Source: Acidobacteriota bacterium (GTDB lineage Bacteria; Acidobacteriota; Polarisedimenticolia; Gp22-AA2). From it: a DNA stretch of 5,661 nucleotides. Numbering within the stretch: position 1 is the stretch's first letter; every line of letters begins with the position of its first letter. Shown here one piece after another: positions 1 to 5,661 of this stretch. The stretch covers positions 1 through 5,661 of the forward strand of contig JACQNT010000123.1 of the NCBI GenBank assembly GCA_016202915.1, written 5' to 3'. Under the pieces are notes generated by a model that was not told where the DNA came from, did not search any database, and saw nothing but the letters and a program-made list of their open reading frames with translations. Both the position numbers and the translations under genes were made by a program.

Positions 1-837
1 CGCCTGGATGTCCCGGCCGTGCTCGGGGCAGGAGGAGATGCCGATGCTGATGGTGACCGGGATCGTCACCTCGTTCAGGGTGAACGGGTGGGCCTCGATG
101 GCTTTCCGGATGCGCTCGGCCGCCTGGCTCGCTCCGAGCGTCGGAGTCTCCGACAGGTAGGCGACGAACTCCTCGCCGCCGTAGCGCGCCGCCACGTCGG
201 CGGCGCGGATCGATTCCCGGATGAGGCGGCCGACTTCGGCGAGGACGTGGCTGCCCATCAGGTGCCCGTGCGTGTCGTTCACCGACTTGAAGCGATCGAG
301 GTCCATCATGAGCACGGTCAGCGGCAGCCCGTAGCGCAGGCAGCGCCTGAGCTCGACTTCAAGTGCGAGATAGAGCGATTCCTTGGTGAGCAGCCCGGTG
401 AGCTGGTCGTAGGAGATGCGGTTTCTGATTTCCTCGTGGAACTTCGCCTCGATGTCGTCCAGCAGAACGAACTTCAGGACGGTGTCTCCGACCTGGATCT
501 TGTCGCCCTCCCGCAGCTCGACGCTCTCCACGCGCGCCGTGTTGACGAAGGTGTGGTTCGTGCTGCCGAGATCGACCAGGTGGTAGGTGGCCGCCTGCTT
601 CTCGTGGTTCCAGGCGAAGTCGATGCGGGCATGCTCGCGCGACACCAGGTCATCGGGGAGGCGGACCTCCGCCCCGAACCCGCGGCCGATGATCATCGGG
701 CCGCGCCTGAGGCGGTAGTTGCGGCCGATCTCGGTTCCCTGCATCACCACGAGAGTGGCGTGGTTCTTGTGGAACCGCCCCGTGTCCAGGGCGGACCTGT
801 CGATCGCCATGGTGCGATCGTGGGGTTTCTCGGGCAT
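1..837 (-). CDS. FHA-GGDEF diguanylate cyclase (C-terminus cut by window edge)
   Basis: Likely a cytoplasmic signalling enzyme that makes cyclic di-GMP from two GTP and is controlled by phosphothreonine binding. The 279 visible residues hold an FHA domain at about 27-125, with G51-R52, SREH at 66-69 and GSTNHTFVN at 91-99. A GGDEF domain follows from about 142: DQLTGL near 144-149, the metal and nucleotide motif DLDRFKSVND at 179-188, and the active-site loop GGEEF at 220-224. An RAAD at 211-214, five residues before GGEEF, is a canonical inhibitory I-site, so an active, product-inhibited cyclase is expected. The last part of the GGDEF domain lies off the left edge. I chose ATG 837 because an in-frame stop lies at 877-879 and because residues 8-13 (RTMAID) resemble the pre-FHA segment of related proteins. 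ATG 810 is the alternative start. The FHA ligand is presumably a Ser/Thr-kinase target not seen here. Confidence 0.93.
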   Translation of the reverse strand, partial: MPEKPHDRTMAIDRSALDTGRFHKNHATLVVMQGTEIGRNYRLRRGPMIIGRGFGAEVRLPDDLVSREHARIDFAWNHEKQAATYHLVDLGSTNHTFVNTARVESVELREGDKIQVGDTVLKFVLLDDIEAKFHEEIRNRISYDQLTGLLTKESLYLALEVELRRCLRYGLPLTVLMMDLDRFKSVNDTHGHLMGSHVLAEVGRLIRESIRAADVAARYGGEEFVAYLSETPTLGASQAAERIRKAIEAHPFTLNEVTIPVTISIGISSCPEHGRDIQA

Positions 838-875
838 CGCTCCACGTCCGTGCGGCGCCGCCTGCCGGCTCCGGA

Positions 876-891
876 GTTACGTTATGGTAAC
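876..891 (-). promoter_or_regulatory. Candidate palindromic operator / -10 region upstream of the FHA-GGDEF gene
   Basis: The 122-base gap between the M24 gene and the cyclase contains GTTAC and GTAAC as a perfect 5-base inverted repeat around a 6-base centre. On the minus strand the centre reads CATAAC, a weak -10-like hexamer about 44 bases upstream of ATG 837. An 8-base palindrome, CTCCGGAG, abuts it at 869-876. I found no matching -35 box at 16-18 bases, so the promoter call is weak. A factor-binding site is only a possibility. Confidence 0.2.
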
Positions 892-959
892 CGGGCGCCG
901 ACGGTGCGCCGCGTCGATCAAGTCCCAATGTAGTCCGGCGGGGGGCGATGTCCACAAGG

Positions 960-2363
960 CTATAGCTTCAGGAGGCACCACTCCTTCGTGCAGGGCACGC
1001 TGCCCATCTGCACGCCGCGCGTCTCGGTGACCAGGACGTTGTCCGAATGGTTGTAGCCGAACCCCTGCCCGGGGACGTAGAGGCCGGGCTCGTTGCTGAA
1101 GGTCATGCCGGCCTCGAGCATGGTGTGGTCACCGAGCGCGATGTAGGGAGGCTGGTGGCCCTCGGAGCCCTCGCCGTGGGCCGGGCGGTGGTACACGTAC
1201 TTCGCCATGCCGTTCTTGACCTGGTGATCGTGCACCAGCTTGGCGACGTACGAGCCGGTCACGCCGGCGGCCGAGGCGTCCGCCTGGATCCGGCAGCACT
1301 CGGTGTGCACCTCCCACACCTTCTCACGGATCGGGTCCCACGGGGCGATCTGGCAGGCGCGATAGAGCTCGCCGCCGTAACCGCCGATCTTCACGCCGCC
1401 GGCGACCTGCAGGGCGTCCCCCTTCTTGATGCGGCTGTGGTGGAACTGGTTCGGGTGGGGGTAGGCGGTGCCGACGCCGGTGCGCACCCCAATGCCGACC
1501 TCGATGCCGACGGCGGTGTGCGGTTTCCCGTCGCGCTTGATGTCCTTCATGATCAAATCGACGCCGTACTGCGTCGTCGCGGTCTGCACGTCGAAATCGG
1601 TCCTGTCGGTGCCATGTTCCAGGATGTAATCGCGCGCGAAGGCGTGGATCCGGCTGAAATAGTCCATGGCCCGCTGCGTCAGGGCGATCTCCTCCGGTGC
1701 CTTGATCATGCGCAGGCGGTCGCAGAGGTCGCCGGCCTTCCTGAGCGTCGTCCTGGGCAGGACGTCCGAGACGGTGTCCAGCAGGTCGGTGGTGATGGGG
1801 CCGTCCACGCCGATCGCCTTGCCGGCCCAGCCGCGCTTCTTCAGGCCCTTCAGAACCCAGCGGGTCAGATCGACGGTCGCCCCCATCTGCACCTTGCCGA
1901 GGTTCGGGAACGCCCCCTCGCCGTGCTTGAAGTCGAAGTAGGTTTCCTTGTCCTTGATCCACCAGGTGTCGACGAGGTCGCGGTCGAGACCCGGGTGGAA
2001 CCACGTGAGGTCGAGCCCCGTGGCGGGGATAAAGATGAAGAACGGCCGCTCGGTCGAGGTGTGCCACAGTCCCGTGAAATAAATGATGTTCCAGCGGTCG
2101 CCGAGCAGGGCGCCGTCGATCCCTTCTTCCTGGAGCCGCGCCTGCAGTCGGCGGATGGCGCCCTGGTGCCAGATCGTGTCGAGCCGATCAAAGGTTGCCG
2201 GCAGGGGATGGTCGGGGTCGCGCTTCAGGAGCGCCGCCGAAGCGCCCGCGGGCGCCGGCGCGGCCGGTGCTCCCTGCGGCGCTCCCGCCGCGCCCGCGCC
2301 GACCATGCCTCCGGCCACCGCCGCCACCGATCCGACCAGGAAATCCCGACGCGTCCTGCGCAT
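960..2363 (-). CDS. Tat-exported M24 (Xaa-Pro peptidase/creatinase-like) protein lacking most metal ligands
   Basis: A 467-residue protein, probably periplasmic. It begins with a twin-arginine signal (TRRDFLV at 4-10), an Ala/Gly-rich hydrophobic stretch to about 27, and an Ala/Pro-rich linker to about 45. A creatinase-type N-terminal domain spans about 67-210, and the pita-bread catalytic domain about 224-450. By eye against the M24 pattern, H396 (in HRPAHGEGSEGH at 392-403) and E425 (in NEPGLY) are kept. The first Asp ligand is A321, the second is E332 and the last Glu is S440. Loss of these ligands resembles creatinase, a non-metal hydrolase of the same fold, more than aminopeptidase P. 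The substrate is unknown; an amidinohydrolase-like activity, another C-N hydrolase or a non-enzyme are all possible. ATG 2363 is chosen because the Tat motif follows at once and G-rich sequence lies just upstream. Longer in-frame extensions only run through the neighbouring ATPase gene in a shadow frame. Confidence 0.9.
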   Translation of the reverse strand: MRRTRRDFLVGSVAAVAGGMVGAGAAGAPQGAPAAPAPAGASAALLKRDPDHPLPATFDRLDTIWHQGAIRRLQARLQEEGIDGALLGDRWNIIYFTGLWHTSTERPFFIFIPATGLDLTWFHPGLDRDLVDTWWIKDKETYFDFKHGEGAFPNLGKVQMGATVDLTRWVLKGLKKRGWAGKAIGVDGPITTDLLDTVSDVLPRTTLRKAGDLCDRLRMIKAPEEIALTQRAMDYFSRIHAFARDYILEHGTDRTDFDVQTATTQYGVDLIMKDIKRDGKPHTAVGIEVGIGVRTGVGTAYPHPNQFHHSRIKKGDALQVAGGVKIGGYGGELYRACQIAPWDPIREKVWEVHTECCRIQADASAAGVTGSYVAKLVHDHQVKNGMAKYVYHRPAHGEGSEGHQPPYIALGDHTMLEAGMTFSNEPGLYVPGQGFGYNHSDNVLVTETRGVQMGSVPCTKEWCLLKL

Positions 2364-2425
2364 GACCCGCCCCCACGACCCGCGCTTCCGGGCGAAAGTG
2401 TGATTGGCCTGTGAAGAGAACGCGG

Positions 2426-2455
2426 ATGATAGCCGAAGAGGAATCCGGCCTACAA
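2426..2455 (-). promoter_or_regulatory. Weak candidate promoter for the M24 gene
   Basis: In the 86-base gap between the ATPase and M24 genes, the minus strand reads TTGTAG (2455-2450), an 18-base spacer, then TATCAT (2431-2426). The -10 box matches the consensus at 5 of 6 positions, but the -35 matches only 3 of 6 and overlaps the ATPase stop codon. A start of transcription near 2419 would leave a leader of about 56 bases. The surrounding gap is more AT-rich than the genes. This is a by-eye match only. Confidence 0.25.
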
Positions 2456-3700
2456 CAAGTGAGAAGAGGAACGGACAGGCCGGGCCGGCCTGACCGTCCG
2501 CGGCGAGACGTTGCGCGACAGCGAGCGGTACGCCTCCTCGATCTCCACGACGGTGGCGCGGCGCTCCGCCTCGCAGTCGAGCGAGGCCAGCGCCGGCGAG
2601 TCGGAGCGCAGCGTGCGGCGCAGGCGCAGGTAGGCGCTCAGGACCTCGTCGTGCATGGCGCCGGGACGCAGGTCGAGGGTGCGGTAGGGGTCGGCCACGG
2701 GGGCGCACCGTCCCGAGTCGAGCCAGCTCGCCCGGCGCGCCGCCACCCGTAGGTCCGGAACGTGCCCGGCGCCCGGGCGCCCCGGCGCCGCGAACGACTC
2801 CGCGACGGCGCGCAGCATCTCCGCCGTGCGCGACCTGGGGTACTCCGACAGGTAGGCCCGGCGGGACTTGAGGCACTGCACCAGCGCCGTGTCGTAGGGG
2901 ATGGCGCCGGCGAAGCGCAGCGGGATGCGGACGAAGCGCTCGGAGATCCATTCCATGGCTTCACCCAGCCGTTCGTCCTCGTGCGAGCGCACCTGATTGA
3001 TCACCAGGTGGGGCAGGTAGGTTTCGACGTGGCTGGCGACGGCCGCCGCGGCGCACGAGTCGATGCGCGCGATCTCGTCCAGGATCTCTGACGGACGCCC
3101 CTGATCCGACTGATCACGGTGCTCCATGACGAGATCGATGATCGACTGGTAACCGAGGGTCCGGCCGAGGTGGTCCAGGCGCCTGAGGAAGGCCGCCTTG
3201 AGGAACCGGTAGCAGTTCTCGATCGAGGTCGGCTCGGGCAGGATGACCATGAGCCCGCGGTCGGCGAGCGAGAAGAGATCGAGGACGTTCAGCGAGGTCC
3301 CGGCTCCGAGATCGAGCAGCACGACGTCGGCCGGCAGGCCCAGGAGCACCCGCAGGAGGCGCGTCTTCTGGAAGTGCTTCAGGCTCTCAATGTCGAGACT
3401 GTTGCGCGCCCCGCTGATCAGGGACAGTCGCGGCACGCCGGTCTCGAGGACGACGGTCTCGATCGATTCGAAGCGCCGCTTGACGAAATCGCTCAGCGCC
3501 AGGGGAGGGGAGTCCATTCCCAGGACCGTGTGCAGGTTGGGCGCGCCGAGGTCGCCGTCGACGAGAATCACCCGGCGCCCCATCTGCGCCAGGTGGATGC
3601 CGAGGCTCGCCGCCACGAGCGATTTGCCGGTCCCGCCCTTGCCGCCGCCGACCGCCCAGATTTGCGGCCGGCCGCAGAGGACCGGAGAAGTGGTCTGCAT
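2450..3700 (-). CDS. MinD/ParA (FlhG-like) ATPase with degenerate J-like C-terminal domain
   Basis: A 416-residue cytoplasmic ATPase of the SIMIBI MinD/ParA class, which commonly position or count cellular structures by ATP-dependent dimerisation and membrane or nucleoid binding. The deviant Walker A is GGGKGGTGKS at 18-27, with signature lysine K21. A switch-type DGDLGAPNLH lies at 48-57, and Walker B VVLLDLGAG at 126-134. The segment around LPEPTSIENCYRFLKAAF (154-171) closely resembles, from memory, the FlhG/MinD-like proteins of myxobacteria and Geobacter. No amphipathic MinD-type tail is obvious. Instead, residues about 337-396 (DPYRTLDL, SAYLRLRR, EEAYRSLSR) look like a J-domain-type helical bundle in which the HPD tripeptide is absent. 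ATG 3700 is the start: an in-frame TGA lies four codons upstream. The upstream sequence has no good Shine-Dalgarno. FlhF and flagellar genes are not in view, so a motility role is unproven. Confidence 0.93.
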   Translation of the reverse strand: MQTTSPVLCGRPQIWAVGGGKGGTGKSLVAASLGIHLAQMGRRVILVDGDLGAPNLHTVLGMDSPPLALSDFVKRRFESIETVVLETGVPRLSLISGARNSLDIESLKHFQKTRLLRVLLGLPADVVLLDLGAGTSLNVLDLFSLADRGLMVILPEPTSIENCYRFLKAAFLRRLDHLGRTLGYQSIIDLVMEHRDQSDQGRPSEILDEIARIDSCAAAAVASHVETYLPHLVINQVRSHEDERLGEAMEWISERFVRIPLRFAGAIPYDTALVQCLKSRRAYLSEYPRSRTAEMLRAVAESFAAPGRPGAGHVPDLRVAARRASWLDSGRCAPVADPYRTLDLRPGAMHDEVLSAYLRLRRTLRSDSPALASLDCEAERRATVVEIEEAYRSLSRNVSPRTVRPARPVRSSSHLL

Positions 3701-3776
3701 GGGTGATATTCAGGTACGCCGGAATCGGCAGGCGCGCAACTGACGGTATCGTGACGCGGTGTCGGCGCGGCGGCAC

Positions 3777-3805
3777 TTGTCAAACGGGTGCAGGTGGGAT
3801 AGAAG
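3777..3805 (+). promoter_or_regulatory. Candidate sigma-70-type promoter of the outer-membrane protein gene
   Basis: In the divergent gap, the plus strand carries TTGTCA at 3777-3782 (5 of 6 to the -35 consensus), a 17-base spacer and TAGAAG at 3800-3805 (4 of 6 to the -10). Transcription would start near 3812, giving a leader of about 30 bases to ATG 3842. Spacing and position are right for a housekeeping-sigma promoter. The sequence has no support beyond the match itself. Confidence 0.45.
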
Positions 3806-3827
3806 CGTCTTTCACGCGGAAGCCACC

Positions 3828-3836
3828 GGGGAGGAG
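3828..3836 (+). promoter_or_regulatory. Strong Shine-Dalgarno for the outer-membrane protein gene
   Basis: GGGGAGGAG includes a full GGAGG core at 3830-3834, seven bases before ATG 3842. It fixes the start of this gene. It contrasts with the poor ribosome sites in front of the three minus-strand genes whose starts are visible. Confidence 0.75.
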
Positions 3837-3841
3837 CAGGC

Positions 3842-4672
3842 ATGCGTGGTTACAATCCCGTCATCGTCCTTCTGGTTTCCCTGCTTCCGGTCGGGGCGCG
3901 CGCGGCGCTTGCGCAGACTCCCCCCTCGGGGCCGCCCGGGGGCGGGCCGGCCGCCGGAGCGACGAAGAAAAACGTCGCCGATCGCAACGACCGGCGGCTG
4001 TTCCAGCGCTTCGTGGAGGACGCAGCCGTCGCGACGGGCGGCTGGGCCGAGATCCTGTACCGCTACACGAATCGTGCGAACGGCAGCGAGCACTTCCTGG
4101 GACCGCTCGTGGCGTTCAAGATCGTCAGCGACATCGAGGGCGGCCTGCGCTTCGGCTTCAAGGAGGTCAACCCGGATCCCGGTTCGGGGGCGTCGGGCCT
4201 GTCCGACATCGACCTGTTCGCCAAATACCGCTTCCCGGGCGGGCGCGTGCGGGCGGCGCTTGGGGCCCTGGCCAAGGTGCCGGCCGCCGCCGAGGAGGAC
4301 GGCCTGGGGACCGGCAAGAGCGACCTGGAGCTGTTCGCCGCCTGGCGGGGCGACCTGGAGGCCGTCTCGATCGTCGCCAACGCGGGCGTGAGGTTCAACG
4401 GCGATCCCGATCCGCCGGCCGCTCCGGCGGACAATTCGCTCTTCTTCGGCGGAGCGCTGCTCCTGCCGGCCTCACCGACCCTGACCTTCGTGATCGAGGG
4501 GACCTACGAGACCGGGAGGTTCGAAGGGGCGCCGGACGACGCGCGCCTCGCTCTCGGCGTGCAGTCGCGCCGCGCTCAAGGGCGGTCCGGCTTCCGCGGC
4601 GCCGTGGCGATCCCGCTCTCCGACGGCGCCCCCGACTACGAAGTGTTTCTGGGGGCGTTTCTGACCTACTGA
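3842..4672 (+). CDS. Secreted, probable outer-membrane beta-barrel protein of unknown role
   Basis: A 276-residue protein with a clear Sec signal peptide: a hydrophobic core at about 7-18 and likely cleavage after ALA at 22-24, before QTPP. A Pro/Gly-rich linker follows to about 40. From about 66 the chain is a run of alternating polar and hydrophobic strands (for example AEILYRY, GGLRFGFKEV, DIDLFAKYRF, DLELFAAWRG, LTFVIEGTYE). These are separated by short Gly/Asp/Pro turns, as in transmembrane barrels. The chain ends AFLTY, an aromatic C-terminal residue of the kind recognised by the BAM machinery. The repeated strand pattern recalls the Phenol_MetA_deg-like group of putative outer-membrane transporters, but I cannot confirm that family. 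It is a single gene facing away from the ATPase and converging on the hydrolase gene, so it is probably transcribed alone. Confidence 0.82.
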   Translation: MRGYNPVIVLLVSLLPVGARAALAQTPPSGPPGGGPAAGATKKNVADRNDRRLFQRFVEDAAVATGGWAEILYRYTNRANGSEHFLGPLVAFKIVSDIEGGLRFGFKEVNPDPGSGASGLSDIDLFAKYRFPGGRVRAALGALAKVPAAAEEDGLGTGKSDLELFAAWRGDLEAVSIVANAGVRFNGDPDPPAAPADNSLFFGGALLLPASPTLTFVIEGTYETGRFEGAPDDARLALGVQSRRAQGRSGFRGAVAIPLSDGAPDYEVFLGAFLTY

Positions 4673-4682
4673 AGGGGAGAAT

Positions 4683-4703
4683 CAGGGAGGGACGCGCTCC
4701 CTG
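4683..4703. terminator. Hairpin between convergent genes, possible bidirectional terminator
   Basis: CAGGGAG at 4683-4689 and CTCCCTG at 4697-4703 form a perfect 7-base stem around a 7-base loop, eleven bases past the stop of the plus-strand gene. It sits between convergent genes, where a terminator is expected. Neither side has a real T-tract, so it would be an atypical or Rho-assisted site at best. Confidence 0.4.
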
Positions 4704-4726
4704 CCGGGCCGGGCGCCGAGCACCAA

Positions 4727-5661
4727 TCAGGGAATGACCTGCTCCAGGTAGACCTCACGCGCCCGGACGAAGTCGGTCAGGACGGCCTCCCTTTCCGCCG
4801 CCGAGTTCCATCCCCTGTGCTCGCGGGCCGACTTCTCCAGGCGGTCGATCCAGGCGAGGAAGTACGCCGCGTCGTCGCGCGACCGCACCCTGCCGGCGCC
4901 CACGGTGACGTAGATCGGGCTCGTGGTTCCGAACGGGTAGATGTCGAGAATCGGGTGCGCCGGGTGCTCGGCATAGGCCCGCAGGACGTACCAGCCGCTG
5001 GCCGCGATCTCGAGGTCGTGCGTCGCCGTCGCCGTGGTGCGCTCCCCGTTGAGCGGCAGATCCGCAACCACCCGGCCGTTACCGACGATCTGCAGGTGGT
5101 CGACCGGGACGATCGACCGGAGGGTGGCGCGCGCCCGGACGGTGTGCCTGCCGGACGGCAGGCGCAGCTCGTCGCCGATCCCCTTGCCGCCGAGCGAGAA
5201 TTCCAGGAGGGGCCCGTTGGTGGCGAATGTCTTCCCGGCCTTGAGGCCGCGCATCCACGCCGCATGGTCCGGGCGGCCCCCGGTCTGCACGTAAACCCGA
5301 TCCACGCCGACCGGGCCGCGCAGCGAGGCGTAATTGGCCATGGCGTCGGTGCCGGCGCCGGCCGGCAGCCGGAAGCCGCAGTTGAGCAAACGGTACCAGA
5401 CGTCCGACGTGACGAGGTGGTCGCTGAACCCGACCACTTCGAAATAGTCGACCTTCCCGAGGGCGGCGGCGACCGGCAGATCGTGCGTGAGCGACTCCTC
5501 CATTTTCGCGGGATCGGGAGGCGTGTCGAACGGATGGACGTAGCCGGTCAGCGCCCCCTGCCCGTGGGCCAGGTCGAATATGGCGGGATTGTTGGGGAAG
5601 GGGCTCGAGGCGGCCGTGTTGACGTAGGCGGCGTACGCCGGCATGAGGAAGTGGTCGCGCG
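4727..5661 (-). CDS. CehA/McbA-like (PHP-type) metallohydrolase, C-terminal part only
   Basis: The open frame continues through the right edge: codons for RDHFL precede the first visible Met (5642-5644), so that Met is internal and the true start is outside. About 310 residues are visible. The first third is the end of a PHP-like metal-dependent domain. Numbered from the internal Met, it has GYVHPFD at 34-40, which supplies a probable metal-binding His, and GAGTDAMAN at 96-104, which supplies a probable metal Asp. The rest matches, from memory, the usual tail of CehA/McbA-family proteins: FATNGPLLEF at 140-149, a beta-sandwich-like region with PVDHLQIVGNG at 180-190, TSPIYV at 241-246, and a final helical segment with YFLAWIDRL. 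Family members hydrolyse varied ester or amide substrates. The substrate here cannot be predicted. It ends at TGA 4729-4727, convergent with the barrel gene. Confidence 0.85.
   Translation of the reverse strand, partial: RDHFLMPAYAAYVNTAASSPFPNNPAIFDLAHGQGALTGYVHPFDTPPDPAKMEESLTHDLPVAAALGKVDYFEVVGFSDHLVTSDVWYRLLNCGFRLPAGAGTDAMANYASLRGPVGVDRVYVQTGGRPDHAAWMRGLKAGKTFATNGPLLEFSLGGKGIGDELRLPSGRHTVRARATLRSIVPVDHLQIVGNGRVVADLPLNGERTTATATHDLEIAASGWYVLRAYAEHPAHPILDIYPFGTTSPIYVTVGAGRVRSRDDAAYFLAWIDRLEKSAREHRGWNSAAEREAVLTDFVRAREVYLEQVIP

Noticed and set aside
808..810. ATG 810 as the start of the FHA-GGDEF gene
   Set aside because: The upstream ATG 837 is in frame with no intervening stop, and the extra nine residues fit the short leader before the FHA domain in related proteins. 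The alternative cannot be fully excluded.
19..933. A 304-residue open frame on the plus strand
   Set aside because: It is the antisense shadow of the FHA-GGDEF gene, whose minus-strand reading has complete domain motifs. The plus-strand product is Arg/Val/Asp-rich with no recognisable motif.
1047..2414. A 455-residue open frame on the plus strand
   Set aside because: It is antisense to the M24 gene in high-GC DNA. It has low-complexity composition, no motifs and no good ribosome site.
2433..2450. A GCCG/CGGC inverted repeat just after the ATPase stop as a terminator
   Set aside because: The stem is only four bases with a ten-base loop and no T-tract, so it is too weak to support.
2364..2951. 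An N-terminal extension of the M24 reading frame to 2951
   Set aside because: It would overlap the ATPase gene for about 500 bases in a shadow frame, and would bury the Tat signal, which must be at the N-terminus, nearly 200 residues inside the protein.
3779..3784. A perfect TTGACA on the minus strand as a -35 box for the ATPase gene
   Set aside because: No -10-like hexamer lies 16-18 bases downstream. It is the complement of the plus-strand TTGTCAA that better fits the barrel gene promoter.
3703..4737. A 344-residue open frame on the plus strand overlapping the barrel gene
   Set aside because: It is an Arg/Gly-rich shadow in another frame. The barrel frame has the signal peptide, the Shine-Dalgarno and the strand pattern.
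5642..5644. This ATG as the start of the CehA-like gene
   Set aside because: The frame stays open to the window edge, and the preceding residues RDHFL continue a conserved-looking PHP segment. Starting here would remove most of the catalytic domain.

Overview
The window is high-GC bacterial DNA packed with protein genes. It holds five: three complete and two cut by the window edges. There is no sign of phage, insertion sequences, CRISPR arrays or RNA genes. The protein types recall Acidobacteriota, myxobacteria and other former Deltaproteobacteria. These are an FHA-GGDEF signalling protein, a MinD/ParA ATPase with a J-like tail, a Tat-exported M24 homologue, an outer-membrane barrel and a CehA/McbA-type hydrolase. 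That placement is an inference from protein style, not a phylogenetic result. The outer-membrane protein and Tat substrate indicate a diderm cell.

Layout: bases 1-837 (minus) encode an FHA-GGDEF diguanylate cyclase whose C-terminus lies off the left edge. Bases 960-2363 (minus) encode a Tat-exported M24 (pita-bread) protein that has lost most of the metal ligands. Bases 2450-3700 (minus) encode a MinD/FlhG-like ATPase with a degenerate J-like C-terminal domain. Bases 3842-4672 (plus) encode a secreted, probably outer-membrane beta-barrel protein, with a good promoter and Shine-Dalgarno sequence. Bases 4727-5661 (minus) encode the C-terminal part of a CehA/McbA-like metallohydrolase whose start lies off the right edge. 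The longest gene-free stretch is the 141-base divergent gap at 3701-3841.

The three left-hand genes share a strand with gaps of 86 and 122 bases. They could be read as one transcript in the order ATPase, M24 protein, cyclase, but each gap is large enough for its own promoter. The ATPase and the FHA-GGDEF protein are both typical of cell-surface, polarity or motility regulation. No flagellar, pilus or chemotaxis gene is visible to confirm that. The M24 and CehA-like proteins suggest peptide or small-molecule hydrolysis, but no shared pathway can be read from the window.

I see no clearly new system. The points most worth a second look are the M24 protein lacking three of five metal ligands, the MinD ATPase fused to a J-like domain without HPD, and a few short regulatory palindromes and hairpins.
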